A stretch of 18,837 bases of DNA from an uncultured bacterium (lineage in GTDB: Bacteria; Planctomycetota; Phycisphaerae; Phycisphaerales; SM1A02). Position 1 is the first letter of the stretch; each line of letters opens with the position of its first letter. Shown piece after piece: positions 7,553 through 14,732 of this stretch. Position numbers and translations under genes: made by a program. The notes beneath the pieces were generated by a model. It did no database searches, was not told where the DNA came from, and saw only the letters and a program-made list of their open reading frames with translations. The stretch covers positions 1-18,837 of the forward strand of contig CAJACJ010000414.1 in the NCBI GenBank assembly GCA_903938205.1, read 5' to 3'.

Positions 7553-8264
7553 TGTTGTTGCTGGCCGCAATCAATCAAACAGTTGGCAATGTTCCCGTGG
7601 GATTAAGCGGTGGCGCGGAGCTTGCCGCGGCCGCCGTGGGCTTTGCGCTGCTTCCAGCGGCTTTGGCTTTATGCACTTGTTTCCCGCGCATATTTGTCAC
7701 TCTCAGCATTCTTCGACAAGGTCTTGGATTGGGCGCGGTGCCCAGCAATTTGATCGTGCTTGGTCTAAGCGTTGCGCTCACCGTTGCTGCAATGACTCCA
7801 ACATTAAAGGCCGCGTGGGATGGCGGCTTGTCGCAACTGGCCAGTGGCAACTCCGCTGATCCAATGATTGCGATCAAAGGCGCCGAGGCGCCACTGCGCA
7901 CATTTATGTTTGATCAGCTGCAAGCGCAAAATGGTGGACCCACTTTGGAAGCCGTCTTGAAATCCAAAGGCACTCCGGTTGAAGCGGGGCAGTCGCTGAC
8001 GCGCCGCGAAGTGGACACGCTCACGTTGGCTCCTGCATTTGCGCTGAATTGCGCGTCGCGTTCATGTTGGGCTTCAAAGTGTTGTTGCCATTCTTAGTGA
8101 TTGACTTGGCCGTGGCTGCGGTCATGGCCAGCCTTGGCTTGTTCATGACGCCACCTTCTTTAATCAGTTTGCCCATGAAATTGCTGCTTTTTGTGGCAGT
8201 GGATGGTTGGGCCATGGTCTCAACAGGCTTGATCGCGGGCGTGACGCGCGTGGCGGGAACATAA
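7552..8264 (+). pseudogene. fliP: Flagellar export gate protein FliP, frameshifted
   Basis: FliP is a core membrane protein of the flagellar type III export gate. The first frame (from ATG 7552) shows family features: FPRIFVTLSILRQGLG, then VALTVAAMTPT, then AEAPLRTFM, then TLAPAFALN ending at codon 166 (8047-8049). There the frame leaves the family and stops at 8097. The expected continuation (LRVAFMLGFKVLLPFLVID, then LFMTPPSLISLPMKLLLFV, then DGW) is in the -1 frame and runs to TAA at 8264. Canonical FliP reads PAYVTSELK at this point, so restoring a Glu codon needs four extra bases; a second GAAT would give ALNELR exactly. The lesion is therefore probably a 4-base repeat contraction or an assembly error. 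All other domains look intact and the operon around it is otherwise whole. No slippery heptamer for programmed frameshifting is evident. Confidence 0.85.
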
Positions 8265-8315
8265 AAATGCGTGGTGACAAATTGCAAAATTTTATTTTAA
8301 ACACAGGTTCAAACA

Positions 8316-8606
8316 ATGACTGAGGCCGACATGGTCGACGCGTTACGGTCCGCGCTGTCAGCGGCGTTGGTGTTGGCGTTGCCACTTTTGGTTGTCGGAC
8401 TTCTTGTGGGACTCATCTCCGGTCTCATTCAATCGCTGTCCAATGTGCAAGATGCTGCGGCCGCGTTCGCGCCGCGCTTGATTGCGGTGGCGTTGGTGGC
8501 CATCGCCTTGGCTGGTTGGATGAGTTCAAAAGTGGTCGACTTCGCCGTGATGATGATGGGCTGTGTGTTGGACTTGAGTCTGTTGAACGTCATAGGAGGC
8601 TGCTAA
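8316..8606 (+). CDS. fliQ: Flagellar biosynthesis protein FliQ
   Basis: FliQ is a small inner-membrane protein that joins FliP and FliR in the export gate. The 96-residue product is close to the usual 89. It has two long hydrophobic helices: residues 15-40 (ALVLALPLLVVGLLVGLISG) followed by the conserved IQSLSNVQDAAAAFAPRL, then a second helix (IAVALVAIALAGWMSSKVV). This matches the FliQ layout in which Gln/Glu-rich IQ..TQIQE precedes FVPKL. ATG 8316 is the start used; ATG 8331 is possible. The 51-base AT-rich gap after fliP is the only real spacer between fliO and flhA, so an internal promoter cannot be excluded, though none is convincing. Confidence 0.9.
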   Translation: MTEADMVDALRSALSAALVLALPLLVVGLLVGLISGLIQSLSNVQDAAAAFAPRLIAVALVAIALAGWMSSKVVDFAVMMMGCVLDLSLLNVIGGC

Positions 8607-9338
8607 ATGAGCGTGTCTGCGATCGCTGTTGCCGGCGCGGCGCGTGCAGTTGGAGCAGCCATGTGCGCACCAGCTTTTACCATGATTCCATGGCGTTTTC
8701 GTATGGCTTTCGCGGCCGCTGCGGGTTGGGCGGCGGCGCCAATTGCCGCGGGTGATTCCATGATCACTGCAATTTCATTGCCACAAGTTGTGATTGAAAT
8801 TTCTATTGGCGCCTTGATTGGTTTGCTCGCCGCCATTTCTGTTGAAGCACTTCGCATCTGTGGGCGAGTCATTGGTGAGCAAATAGGATTGTCATTGGCG
8901 CAAACATACGACCCCGCAATAGATGGAGAAGCCAATGCCGCCGAAATGCTTTTCACATGGAGCGCTATCACCATATTTGTCGCTGTGGGTGGAATTCAAA
9001 CGATCGCCATCACCGCGGCCGCAAGCGTTCGCACGCTGCCGCCTGGAACATTCGCTCAGAGTGACTTCGCCAACTCGGTGGCATTGTTGCTTGACGCAGC
9101 CATGGTGGTCGGATTCAAAGCGTGCTTGCCAGTTGTGGGCGTACTCGCCGCCGTCACAGCCGTGGCCGCATTGGTGGTGCGCATTGTGCCCGGTTTCTCT
9201 ACGTTTTCCGCAGGATTTGGCTCACGCGCCGCCGTGGGCATTGCGGCTGTGCTGGCCACTTGCGGCGTGATTTGGTCAAGCGAAAATAATTTCATTCAGA
9301 ATTCGCTTGCGCACATTGCCAAGGGAGTTTCACCATGA
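8607..9338 (+). CDS. fliR: Flagellar biosynthesis protein FliR
   Basis: FliR completes the FliP/Q/R gate of the flagellar type III export system in the inner membrane. The 243-residue product is nearly all hydrophobic, with about six membrane spans. The conserved segment RVIGEQIGLSLAQTYDP corresponds to the FliR loop usually reading GEQIGFSLA. The start follows the fliQ stop directly and has AGGAGG at 8594-8599, seven bases upstream, one of the best ribosome sites in the window. The TGA overlaps the flhB start by four bases. Order and coupling (fliQ, fliR, flhB, flhA) are classic. Confidence 0.92.
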   Translation: MSVSAIAVAGAARAVGAAMCAPAFTMIPWRFRMAFAAAAGWAAAPIAAGDSMITAISLPQVVIEISIGALIGLLAAISVEALRICGRVIGEQIGLSLAQTYDPAIDGEANAAEMLFTWSAITIFVAVGGIQTIAITAAASVRTLPPGTFAQSDFANSVALLLDAAMVVGFKACLPVVGVLAAVTAVAALVVRIVPGFSTFSAGFGSRAAVGIAAVLATCGVIWSSENNFIQNSLAHIAKGVSP

Positions 9339-10048
9339 TGTCCAGTGAATCCGCTGAGCGCATTCATCCACCGTCGCCTTCCAAGCGCGATCAGGTTGTT
9401 TCGCAAGGCCACGGACCACGAGCGAGTTGGCTTGCTTCGTTTCTTGGAATTGTATTTTTTATCGCGCTTGCGTCATTGGCCATGCCGCTCTGGATTGGCT
9501 CGCTTGTGGAAATGACTCGCGACCTATTTCAACTGACTTCAACTCATTCCCCAATGCAAATATGGATCGATGCCATAACGCCTGCATTGTGGCTTGTCAT
9601 CATTGCGTTGCTTGCCGCGCTGTTGGGTCACGCAAGCGCGCATGGAACGTGGATACGAATTGGGTCCTGGAAAATGCGGCCGCGCAGTTCCGTATTTCAG
9701 CGTATTCCAAGTGTTTTTGCTGGTGTTTTTGTGGCGATCGTCACCATGGCCACAAGCCTGGCCTTTGCGTGGCCCTGGCTTAAAAATATTTCAACATGGA
9801 GTTCTGATTCCTTATCCAACGTGGTGTGGTCCGTGCTTGGAATGATCGCAATGACAACTCTTGGCGCCGCAATCACGTTGTGCGCGGCGTCGCTCATACA
9901 GCGCTTCAAGGCACGCAATACATTCGAGTCGAGCATTCGTTTAACAAGTGCAGAGGCTCGCGAAGCGGCGCGAGAGTCTGGTGAAGGTCGCGTGTCTCGT
10001 CGACCACTACGTCACAGTGCAAACCGCTCATCGGAGAAGCGATCATGA
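9335..10048 (+). CDS. flhB: FlhB, truncated: membrane domain without the autocleaving C-terminal domain
   Basis: FlhB controls the switch from hook to filament export. A normal FlhB has about 350 residues: four membrane spans, a linker, then a cytoplasmic domain that cleaves itself at NPTH. This product has only 237. It keeps a FlhB-like start (SKRDQVVSQGHGPRASWL, compare KR...A...GQV..S), four spans (about 32-54, 82-100, 127-148, 160-187) and the linker QRFKARNTFESS then RLTSAEAREAARESGEG, equivalent to the EF..KL.MSKQEVKDE.KESEGDP segment. It then ends in a short basic tail, and no NPTH occurs. flhA begins four bases before the end, leaving no room for the missing part, and no other frame encodes it here. 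The basic helix between spans 2 and 3 also seems short. The call is firm for the N-terminal half; function of this form is unknown. Confidence 0.82.
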   Translation: MMSSESAERIHPPSPSKRDQVVSQGHGPRASWLASFLGIVFFIALASLAMPLWIGSLVEMTRDLFQLTSTHSPMQIWIDAITPALWLVIIALLAALLGHASAHGTWIRIGSWKMRPRSSVFQRIPSVFAGVFVAIVTMATSLAFAWPWLKNISTWSSDSLSNVVWSVLGMIAMTTLGAAITLCAASLIQRFKARNTFESSIRLTSAEAREAARESGEGRVSRRPLRHSANRSSEKRS

Positions 10049-12141
10049 TTCCAAACCTGAGCGACACACAGAACAAGCCAGCGTTGCGCATGGAATGGTT
10101 GGTGCCAGCTGCGTTCATCGGACTGGTGGCGGTGTTGGTTGTTCCGCTACCACCAATGGCCATGGACGCGTTGATCGCCATTAATTTTGCGCTGAGCGGC
10201 TTGGTGCTTGCCACCGCCGCAAACATGCGAAAACCACTTGATTTCAGCGTGTTTCCAGCGTTGGTGTTGGGCACCACGTTGCTGCGCCTGGGTATCAACA
10301 TTGCCAGCACGCGCCTGATTTTGGGAATGGACGCCAATACGCCGGAAGCGGGACGCGCCGTCGCGGGCTCCGTGATCGAGGCCTTTGGTGAAATCGCAGC
10401 GGGACGAAATCCAATCGTGGGTCTCAGCGTGTTCGCCATGTTGGTGGTCGTGCAGTTTGTGGTGGTGACGCGTGGATCGGTGCGCATGGGAGAAGTGTCC
10501 GCGCGCTTCGCACTTGACGCGTTGCCTGGAAGACAAATGGCCATTGACGCGGATGTAGCTTCAGGTGCCATCACCGCAACGCAGGCAAGCGCGCGGCGCG
10601 AAGTGGTGTTGCGCGAGGCGGATTTTCATGGAGCCATGGATGGAGCCGGTCGCTTTGTGCGCGGAGACGCCGTGGCTGGAATTGTGATCGTGCTTGTGAA
10701 TATCGTGGGCGGATTTTTAGTGGGAATGATCCAGAAAAATTGGTCCGTTGCGGAGTCGCTACGCGTCTTCACGCTGCTGGCGGTGGGTGATGGATTAGTG
10801 ACGCAAATCCCCGCGTTTTTGGTGGCAACCGCCTCTGGTTTGGTGGCCGCCAAAGCCGCCAGTGGCGAAACATTGGGCGCCGAAATTCCGCGTCAACTTG
10901 GTGCGCGGCCAGTCACGCTTTGGATTGTCGCGGGATTACTTGCGGTGTTGGCCATGACGCCGCTTCCCACAGTTCCGCTTTTAGGTGCGTCGCTTCTTCT
11001 TGCCGCCGCAGCGTGGTGGATTGGTCGCGTGCAAGTTGCCGCAAAGCAGCTTGCCGCGCAAGCCGAACGATCAGCACTAAGCGCGTCGGAGTCGTTGGAA
11101 GACGCGCTTGTGATTGAAGCCATCAGCATTGATCTTGGCCTTGACTTGTTGATGTTGGCGCATGAAGAGCGCACCGAGTCAGGCTTGCTTTCGTTGGTCG
11201 CAGGAGTTCGTCGGCGCCTTGCCATGGAACTTGGCGTGGTGGTTCCATCGGTCAGAATTCGTGATGACCCAAATTTGCCGGCTGATTCGTATGTCATTCG
11301 TATGCGCGGCGCTGCGGTTGGTGGGGGCGTGCTTCGACCGCGTCACATGTTGGTCATGGACTCCAAAGGCGGCGTGCCCGATGTTGCTGGCGAATTGGCA
11401 ACGGAGCCAGCGTTTGGTTTGCCAGCGATTTGGGTTGATGCTTCGTCCGCCAAAAATCTAGAGGGACAAGGCTTTGCCATCGCCGATGCTGGCGGTGTTT
11501 TAGCCACGCATTTACTAGAGGTTTTGCGCAAAAAAGCCTGGGAATTGATCACGCTTGAAGAGACCGCAAAGATGCTGGAACGACTTCGCTCGCGCTCGCC
11601 AAACCTGGCTTCCATGTTGGCGCCGCCCACGTGGAGCCTTGATCGCATCCGCGGAATTCTGCAGGAACTTTTGCGTGAAGGCGTTGCCATTCGCGACATT
11701 GAAAAGATCGCCGAGCTCATGGTGTCCATGCCTGACACTGCGTTGCCAGAGCACACTGTCGCCGTTGTGCGTAGCGTGGTTTCGATTGATGTGTGCGATC
11801 GATTGACCACGCGTAACTCCAGTGGCAAAAGGATTTTGCATGCGGTTTGGATGGATGACTCTTTGATGATTTCAAGCGGGGCGTTCACCGCCGCCCAGCG
11901 CAGTGTTGTGCCGGAAGCCGCCGCGGCAGAAAAATTACTGCGCTGTGTCGCACCCGGCTTGCGTGATCTTCTTCGACGTGGTCTGCCCGCGGTTGTGGTC
12001 ACGCCAAAGCATCTTCGCGGCGCGGTCAGTCGCGCCTTACGTGGGCGCTTGGGCGATGTGTCCGTTATCGCCCGCGAGGAAATTCCTGAAGGTGTTGAAT
12101 TGGTCTTGGTGGAAACCGCTCATGTTGAGGTGGTTCAATGA
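10045..12141 (+). CDS. flhA: Flagellar biosynthesis protein FlhA
   Basis: FlhA is the largest export-gate protein and forms a nonameric ring that takes up substrate-chaperone complexes and uses the proton gradient. The 698-residue product has the normal length. The N-terminal half carries about eight membrane spans (from WLVPAAFIGLVAVLVVPLPP), the FHIPEP signature RMGEVSARFALDALPG with RQMAIDAD (147-170), the conserved DFHGAMDGAGRFVRGDA (193-209) with the Asp linked to proton coupling in the family, and GDGLVTQIPA (248-257). The C-terminal half is the cytoplasmic domain. Start ATG 10045 overlaps the flhB stop (ATGA) and has GGAGAAG five bases upstream. The stop overlaps the next small ORF in the same way. 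All expected motifs are present, in contrast to fliP and flhB. Confidence 0.97.
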   Translation: MIPNLSDTQNKPALRMEWLVPAAFIGLVAVLVVPLPPMAMDALIAINFALSGLVLATAANMRKPLDFSVFPALVLGTTLLRLGINIASTRLILGMDANTPEAGRAVAGSVIEAFGEIAAGRNPIVGLSVFAMLVVVQFVVVTRGSVRMGEVSARFALDALPGRQMAIDADVASGAITATQASARREVVLREADFHGAMDGAGRFVRGDAVAGIVIVLVNIVGGFLVGMIQKNWSVAESLRVFTLLAVGDGLVTQIPAFLVATASGLVAAKAASGETLGAEIPRQLGARPVTLWIVAGLLAVLAMTPLPTVPLLGASLLLAAAAWWIGRVQVAAKQLAAQAERSALSASESLEDALVIEAISIDLGLDLLMLAHEERTESGLLSLVAGVRRRLAMELGVVVPSVRIRDDPNLPADSYVIRMRGAAVGGGVLRPRHMLVMDSKGGVPDVAGELATEPAFGLPAIWVDASSAKNLEGQGFAIADAGGVLATHLLEVLRKKAWELITLEETAKMLERLRSRSPNLASMLAPPTWSLDRIRGILQELLREGVAIRDIEKIAELMVSMPDTALPEHTVAVVRSVVSIDVCDRLTTRNSSGKRILHAVWMDDSLMISSGAFTAAQRSVVPEAAAAEKLLRCVAPGLRDLLRRGLPAVVVTPKHLRGAVSRALRGRLGDVSVIAREEIPEGVELVLVETAHVEVVQ

Positions 12142-12434
12142 GTGTTTTGAATGACCGTTGTTATTCAGGCGTGAATGAGAAATCGTTGCTTGCACAAGCG
12201 CAAGCAGAGAATCCAGATGGATTTGAAATTCTCTCCATGCAGAAATCTGGTTTTCTCTGGTGGCAAAAAACTAAATTAATGGTGCGGCCTTTGCCTTCCA
12301 ATGCAAACCAAGAAATGCGCAAAATAAGGCTTGTTTCCGCTATTTATGCGCAACGCGAGCAGCGCCACCACGCGGCTGCGCAACAAGATGTCATGAGCCA
12401 CGCGCATGATTCCAATCAGCACCCGCACCGCTGA
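12138..12434 (+). CDS. Small ORF resembling the FlhF N-terminal region only
   Basis: The 98-residue product begins at an ATG overlapping the flhA stop by four bases, so it is translationally coupled. The segment SLLAQAQAENPDGFEILSMQ followed by SGFLWWQKTKLMVRPL fits the N-terminal B domain of FlhF, whose pattern is EA....ELG.DA.IL followed by GFFG.....K..V. flhF usually follows flhA, which supports the idea. However, the GTPase (NG) domain of FlhF is absent: after residue 60 there is only a His/Gln-rich tail (HHAAAQQDVMSHAHDSNQHP), and no P-loop appears in the 390 bases that follow. It may be a stand-alone accessory domain, a remnant of flhF, or an unrelated small Jag-N-like protein. The identification is weak; the gene itself is plausible from its start and position. 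Confidence 0.45.
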   Translation: MSVLNDRCYSGVNEKSLLAQAQAENPDGFEILSMQKSGFLWWQKTKLMVRPLPSNANQEMRKIRLVSAIYAQREQRHHAAAQQDVMSHAHDSNQHPHR

Positions 12435-12621
12435 AGTAACGCACGCACTTACCGTGCCATTGTTGCTGTAAATCAAGCTCATAAAAAGATTTATACGTGT
12501 CGCTCCCCTCAATTACATTCGCATTGAATTCAGTTTGTGTTTATTGCGGACTTTACTGAAGTCTTGAGACAACAATTTTAGAGCAACTCGTTTTATTTTT
12601 GCTAGCAACCAGTGTTCAGAT

Positions 12622-12649
12622 TTGACTTGCCAACTTCAAATAATAATTT
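12622..12649 (+). promoter_or_regulatory. Candidate sigma-70-type promoter for the sigma factor gene
   Basis: TTGACT (12622-12627) and TAATTT (12644-12649) are separated by 16 bases in an AT-rich patch, 178 bases before the sigma gene start. The -35 box matches five of six consensus bases and the -10 box four of six. It would give a long leader of about 170 bases that includes the two small inverted repeats. Support is by motif only. Confidence 0.35.
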
Positions 12650-12813
12650 TGATGAAGTATTGAACTTTCACTTGCACACTTCGGCTCATCAGTTAGACTG
12701 CCGCCATCAAGATGTTGCCAAGGATTCGGCACATCAAGATTCGCGGGTGTATTTTCCGCGAGATATTGAGCCATGTCGCCCCGCGGGGGTGGCTGGTTGA
12801 TGGGCTTTAGGTC

Positions 12814-12819
12814 AAGGAG
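12814..12819 (+). promoter_or_regulatory. Ribosome binding site that decides the sigma factor start
   Basis: AAGGAG lies seven bases before ATG 12827. This favours that start over the in-frame ATGs at 12773 and 12800, which have no comparable motif. Confidence 0.7.
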
Positions 12820-12826
12820 CGACCGC

Positions 12827-13846
12827 ATGTCCAAGTTAAACACGCAGGCCTCGCGTACAAACGCAGCCCGCGCTGACAAGTCGGTGAAAGATGTGACGAA
12901 AAAATCGTCAACAACTTCACCGTCACGTCTCACAAACACAAAGCGTTCAAGTACCTCTCGCATTTCCGATAGTTCAGAGACAGTTCCAGCAGGGAACGTC
13001 GCCACTGAAAAGTCTCGGACCAAAAAAGCTGTTCGTGGTCGCGCCCCGTCGATCGCGGACCTAGTCATGGACACGCCTGAAGGCGTGAATGTGGCGTGGA
13101 AAATGTACAGCGAGTGCGCGCGTGATTCGCCAGAGCGTCAGCAACTGCGCAATCGTCTTATGGAGCGTTACCGCGAGGTGGTTCGCTTTACCGCCGAGCG
13201 AATGCACAAGCGTTTGCCCGCCGAAGTGGACGTGGATGACCTCACAAGCGCCGGTCTTTTTGGCTTGATGGACGCAATTAACTCCTTCGACTTAAGCCGC
13301 AATGTGAAGTTTGAAACGTATTGCGCCCAGCGTATTCGTGGCGCCATCTTTGATGAACTTCGCGCCATGGATTGGGTTCCTCGGCTTGTTCGCAGTCGCA
13401 CCACCATCATGGACCGCGCCAAAAAAGCTATTGAAATGGAGCACGGACAGAAGGCCACCGAGGATGAAGTGGCCGAACGTTTACAGATGAACCCAGATGA
13501 CTTTGAGAAGCTCAACCGCGATTCAAAGCCCGTCGGTATTGTCAGCTTGAATCGAAAATGGAATGACAAGGATTCTGGAAACGAATCCCGTGAAATGGAT
13601 GTGGCCAGTGATCGTCGCCAAGAAATGCCTACCGATCGCATTCAGCGCATCGATGTGCAAGCTTTGTTGACCAAAGGTCTCAGCCGCTCCGAGCGCTTGA
13701 TTCTCATTCTGTACTACTACGAAGAAATGACCATGAAAGAAATCGGTCTCACGCTTGATCTGTCCGAAAGCCGCGTGAGCCAAATGCACTCTTCCATCTT
13801 GGCGCGATTGAAAGCCCAGATGAAACATCGCGTGAAAGATCTCTGA
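12827..13846 (+). CDS. fliA: FliA/WhiG-type RNA polymerase sigma-28 factor with N-terminal extension
   Basis: Sigma-28 factors direct RNA polymerase to late flagellar promoters. The 339-residue product is longer than the usual 240-260. Residues 1-80 or so are rich in Ser, Thr, Lys and Arg and look disordered. The sigma core follows: region 2 with VDVDDLTSAGLFGLMDAINS (about 134-153) then FETYCAQRIRGAIFDELR and WVPR (162-186), which is the FliA/WhiG hallmark (FETYA..RIRGA..DELR..DWVPR); region 3 with KKAIEMEHGQKATEDEVAER; and region 4 with LSRSERLILILYYYEEMTMK and helix-turn-helix EIGLTLDLSESRVSQ (about 305-319). It lies downstream of the export-gate operon but is separated by 392 bases, so it probably has its own promoter, and a strong terminator follows. 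No FlgM-like anti-sigma gene is adjacent. Confidence 0.93.
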   Translation: MSKLNTQASRTNAARADKSVKDVTKKSSTTSPSRLTNTKRSSTSRISDSSETVPAGNVATEKSRTKKAVRGRAPSIADLVMDTPEGVNVAWKMYSECARDSPERQQLRNRLMERYREVVRFTAERMHKRLPAEVDVDDLTSAGLFGLMDAINSFDLSRNVKFETYCAQRIRGAIFDELRAMDWVPRLVRSRTTIMDRAKKAIEMEHGQKATEDEVAERLQMNPDDFEKLNRDSKPVGIVSLNRKWNDKDSGNESREMDVASDRRQEMPTDRIQRIDVQALLTKGLSRSERLILILYYYEEMTMKEIGLTLDLSESRVSQMHSSILARLKAQMKHRVKDL

Positions 13847-13875
13847 ACAAATCCATCTGAGATCTTCACTTCACT

Positions 13876-13920
13876 AGGCCGTCTCCTCTCGTCCGATCAG
13901 AGGGGGCGGCCTTTCTCTTT
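13876..13920 (+). terminator. Intrinsic terminator after the sigma factor gene
   Basis: AGGCCGTCTCCTCT (13876-13889) pairs along all 14 positions with AGAGGGGGCGGCCT (13899-13912), using two G-U wobbles, around a 9-base loop. TTCTCTTT follows. It starts 29 bases after the stop and is the strongest terminator-like structure in the window. It ends about 85 bases before the end of the convergent scoB gene and may be mainly one-directional, since the opposite side lacks a good T tract. Confidence 0.88.
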
Positions 13921-14004
13921 CAAGACACTTTGTAGAAAATGCCTCGCGTACTTTTACGCTTGCAATTCAGCAGCGCAATTCAGCGGAGCAATGGGCGCAG
14001 TAAT

Positions 14005-14667
14005 TTATTGACGAACGGCAATTGGCGCGGCATCAATCATGAATTCTGCGGCTGTTTTTGCCTTGATTTCATCAACCGTCACGCCCGGCGCCAATTCCTT
14101 CAGCACAAAGCGGTCGCGCTTGCGATCAAATTCCATCACGCACAAATCGGTGATCAATAAATCAACGCATGAAAGCCCCGTGAGTGGAAGCGTGCATTTT
14201 GGCAACACCTTGCTCTCGCCTTTTTTGTTGCAATGATCCATCACCACCACGCGCCGCTTCACGCCCGCAACCAAATCCATGGCGCCGCCCATACCCTTGA
14301 CCAACTTTCCTGGAATCATCCAATTGGCAAGGTCGCCAGTCTGGCTCACTTCCATGGCGCCCAGAATGGCAAGATCAATATGACCGCCACGAATCATGGC
14401 GAAACTATCGGCGCTGGAAAAGAAACTATGGCCAGCAACGCCGGTCACGGTTTGTTTGCCGGCGTTGATTAAATCCGCGTCCACATTGTTGTCGGTTGGA
14501 AATGGACCCATGCCCAGCATTCCATTCTCGCTTTGCAGCCACACGGTCATGTTGGCGGGCACGTAGTTGGCCACCAATGTTGGAATGCCAATTCCTAGAT
14601 TGACATAAAAACCTTCGCTTAGTTCAAGTGAAGCACGCTTTGCAAGTTGGTCTCGATTCAAGGGCAT
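14005..14667 (-). CDS. scoB: 3-oxoacid CoA-transferase subunit B (SCOT/AtoA type)
   Basis: The 220-residue product is a complete subunit B of a class I CoA-transferase, which moves CoA from succinyl-CoA or acetyl-CoA onto acetoacetate or related acids. Typical features are YVNLGIGIPTLVANYVP; the active-site segment SENGMLGMGP, with Glu47 as the expected covalent glutamate; DLAILGAMEVSQTGDLANWM; and IPGKLVKGMGGAMDLV. I chose ATG 14667, where the family similarity begins; the frame stays open upstream, but that part would lie across the divergent dehydrogenase gene. Subunit A, normally adjacent, is not in the window on either side: upstream is the divergent gene and downstream a terminator. Subunit A must be elsewhere if the enzyme works. 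The exact substrate cannot be told from sequence. Confidence 0.93.
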   Translation of the reverse strand: MPLNRDQLAKRASLELSEGFYVNLGIGIPTLVANYVPANMTVWLQSENGMLGMGPFPTDNNVDADLINAGKQTVTGVAGHSFFSSADSFAMIRGGHIDLAILGAMEVSQTGDLANWMIPGKLVKGMGGAMDLVAGVKRRVVVMDHCNKKGESKVLPKCTLPLTGLSCVDLLITDLCVMEFDRKRDRFVLKELAPGVTVDEIKAKTAAEFMIDAAPIAVRQ

Positions 14668-14732
14668 TGGGTGATTGTGCGCTGACTTGCCCGCCACGGC
14701 AACTGCCACAATGTCGATATGCTTGGCGCTCC

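Larger units (their letters stand above)
12435..12826 (+). other. Gene-free stretch before the sigma factor gene
   Basis: This 392-base region is more AT-rich than its surroundings and has no ORF with a recognisable product on either strand. It holds a candidate sigma-70-like promoter (12622-12649), an inverted repeat TCGCGG/CCGCGA with a 9-base loop at about 12741-12761, and a 10-bp palindrome CCCCGCGGGG at 12779-12788. A long minus-strand frame across 12616-13074 is antisense to the sigma gene and has no family features. The region probably carries the 3' end of the flagellar transcript and the promoter and leader of the sigma gene. Confidence 0.5.

Noticed and set aside
8040..8056. Programmed -1 frameshift in fliP
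   Set aside because: There is no slippery heptamer at the junction, and a simple -1 shift would leave the protein one residue short of the conserved spacing; a 4-base deletion fits better.
12616..13074. 152-residue minus-strand frame across the gap and the start of the sigma gene
   Set aside because: More than half is antisense to the sigma factor N-terminal region, and no motif or ribosome site is seen.
13962..13985. Short direct repeat GCAATTCAGC, two copies 13 bases apart
   Set aside because: Only two imperfect units in a short convergent gap, with no sign of an array or attachment site.
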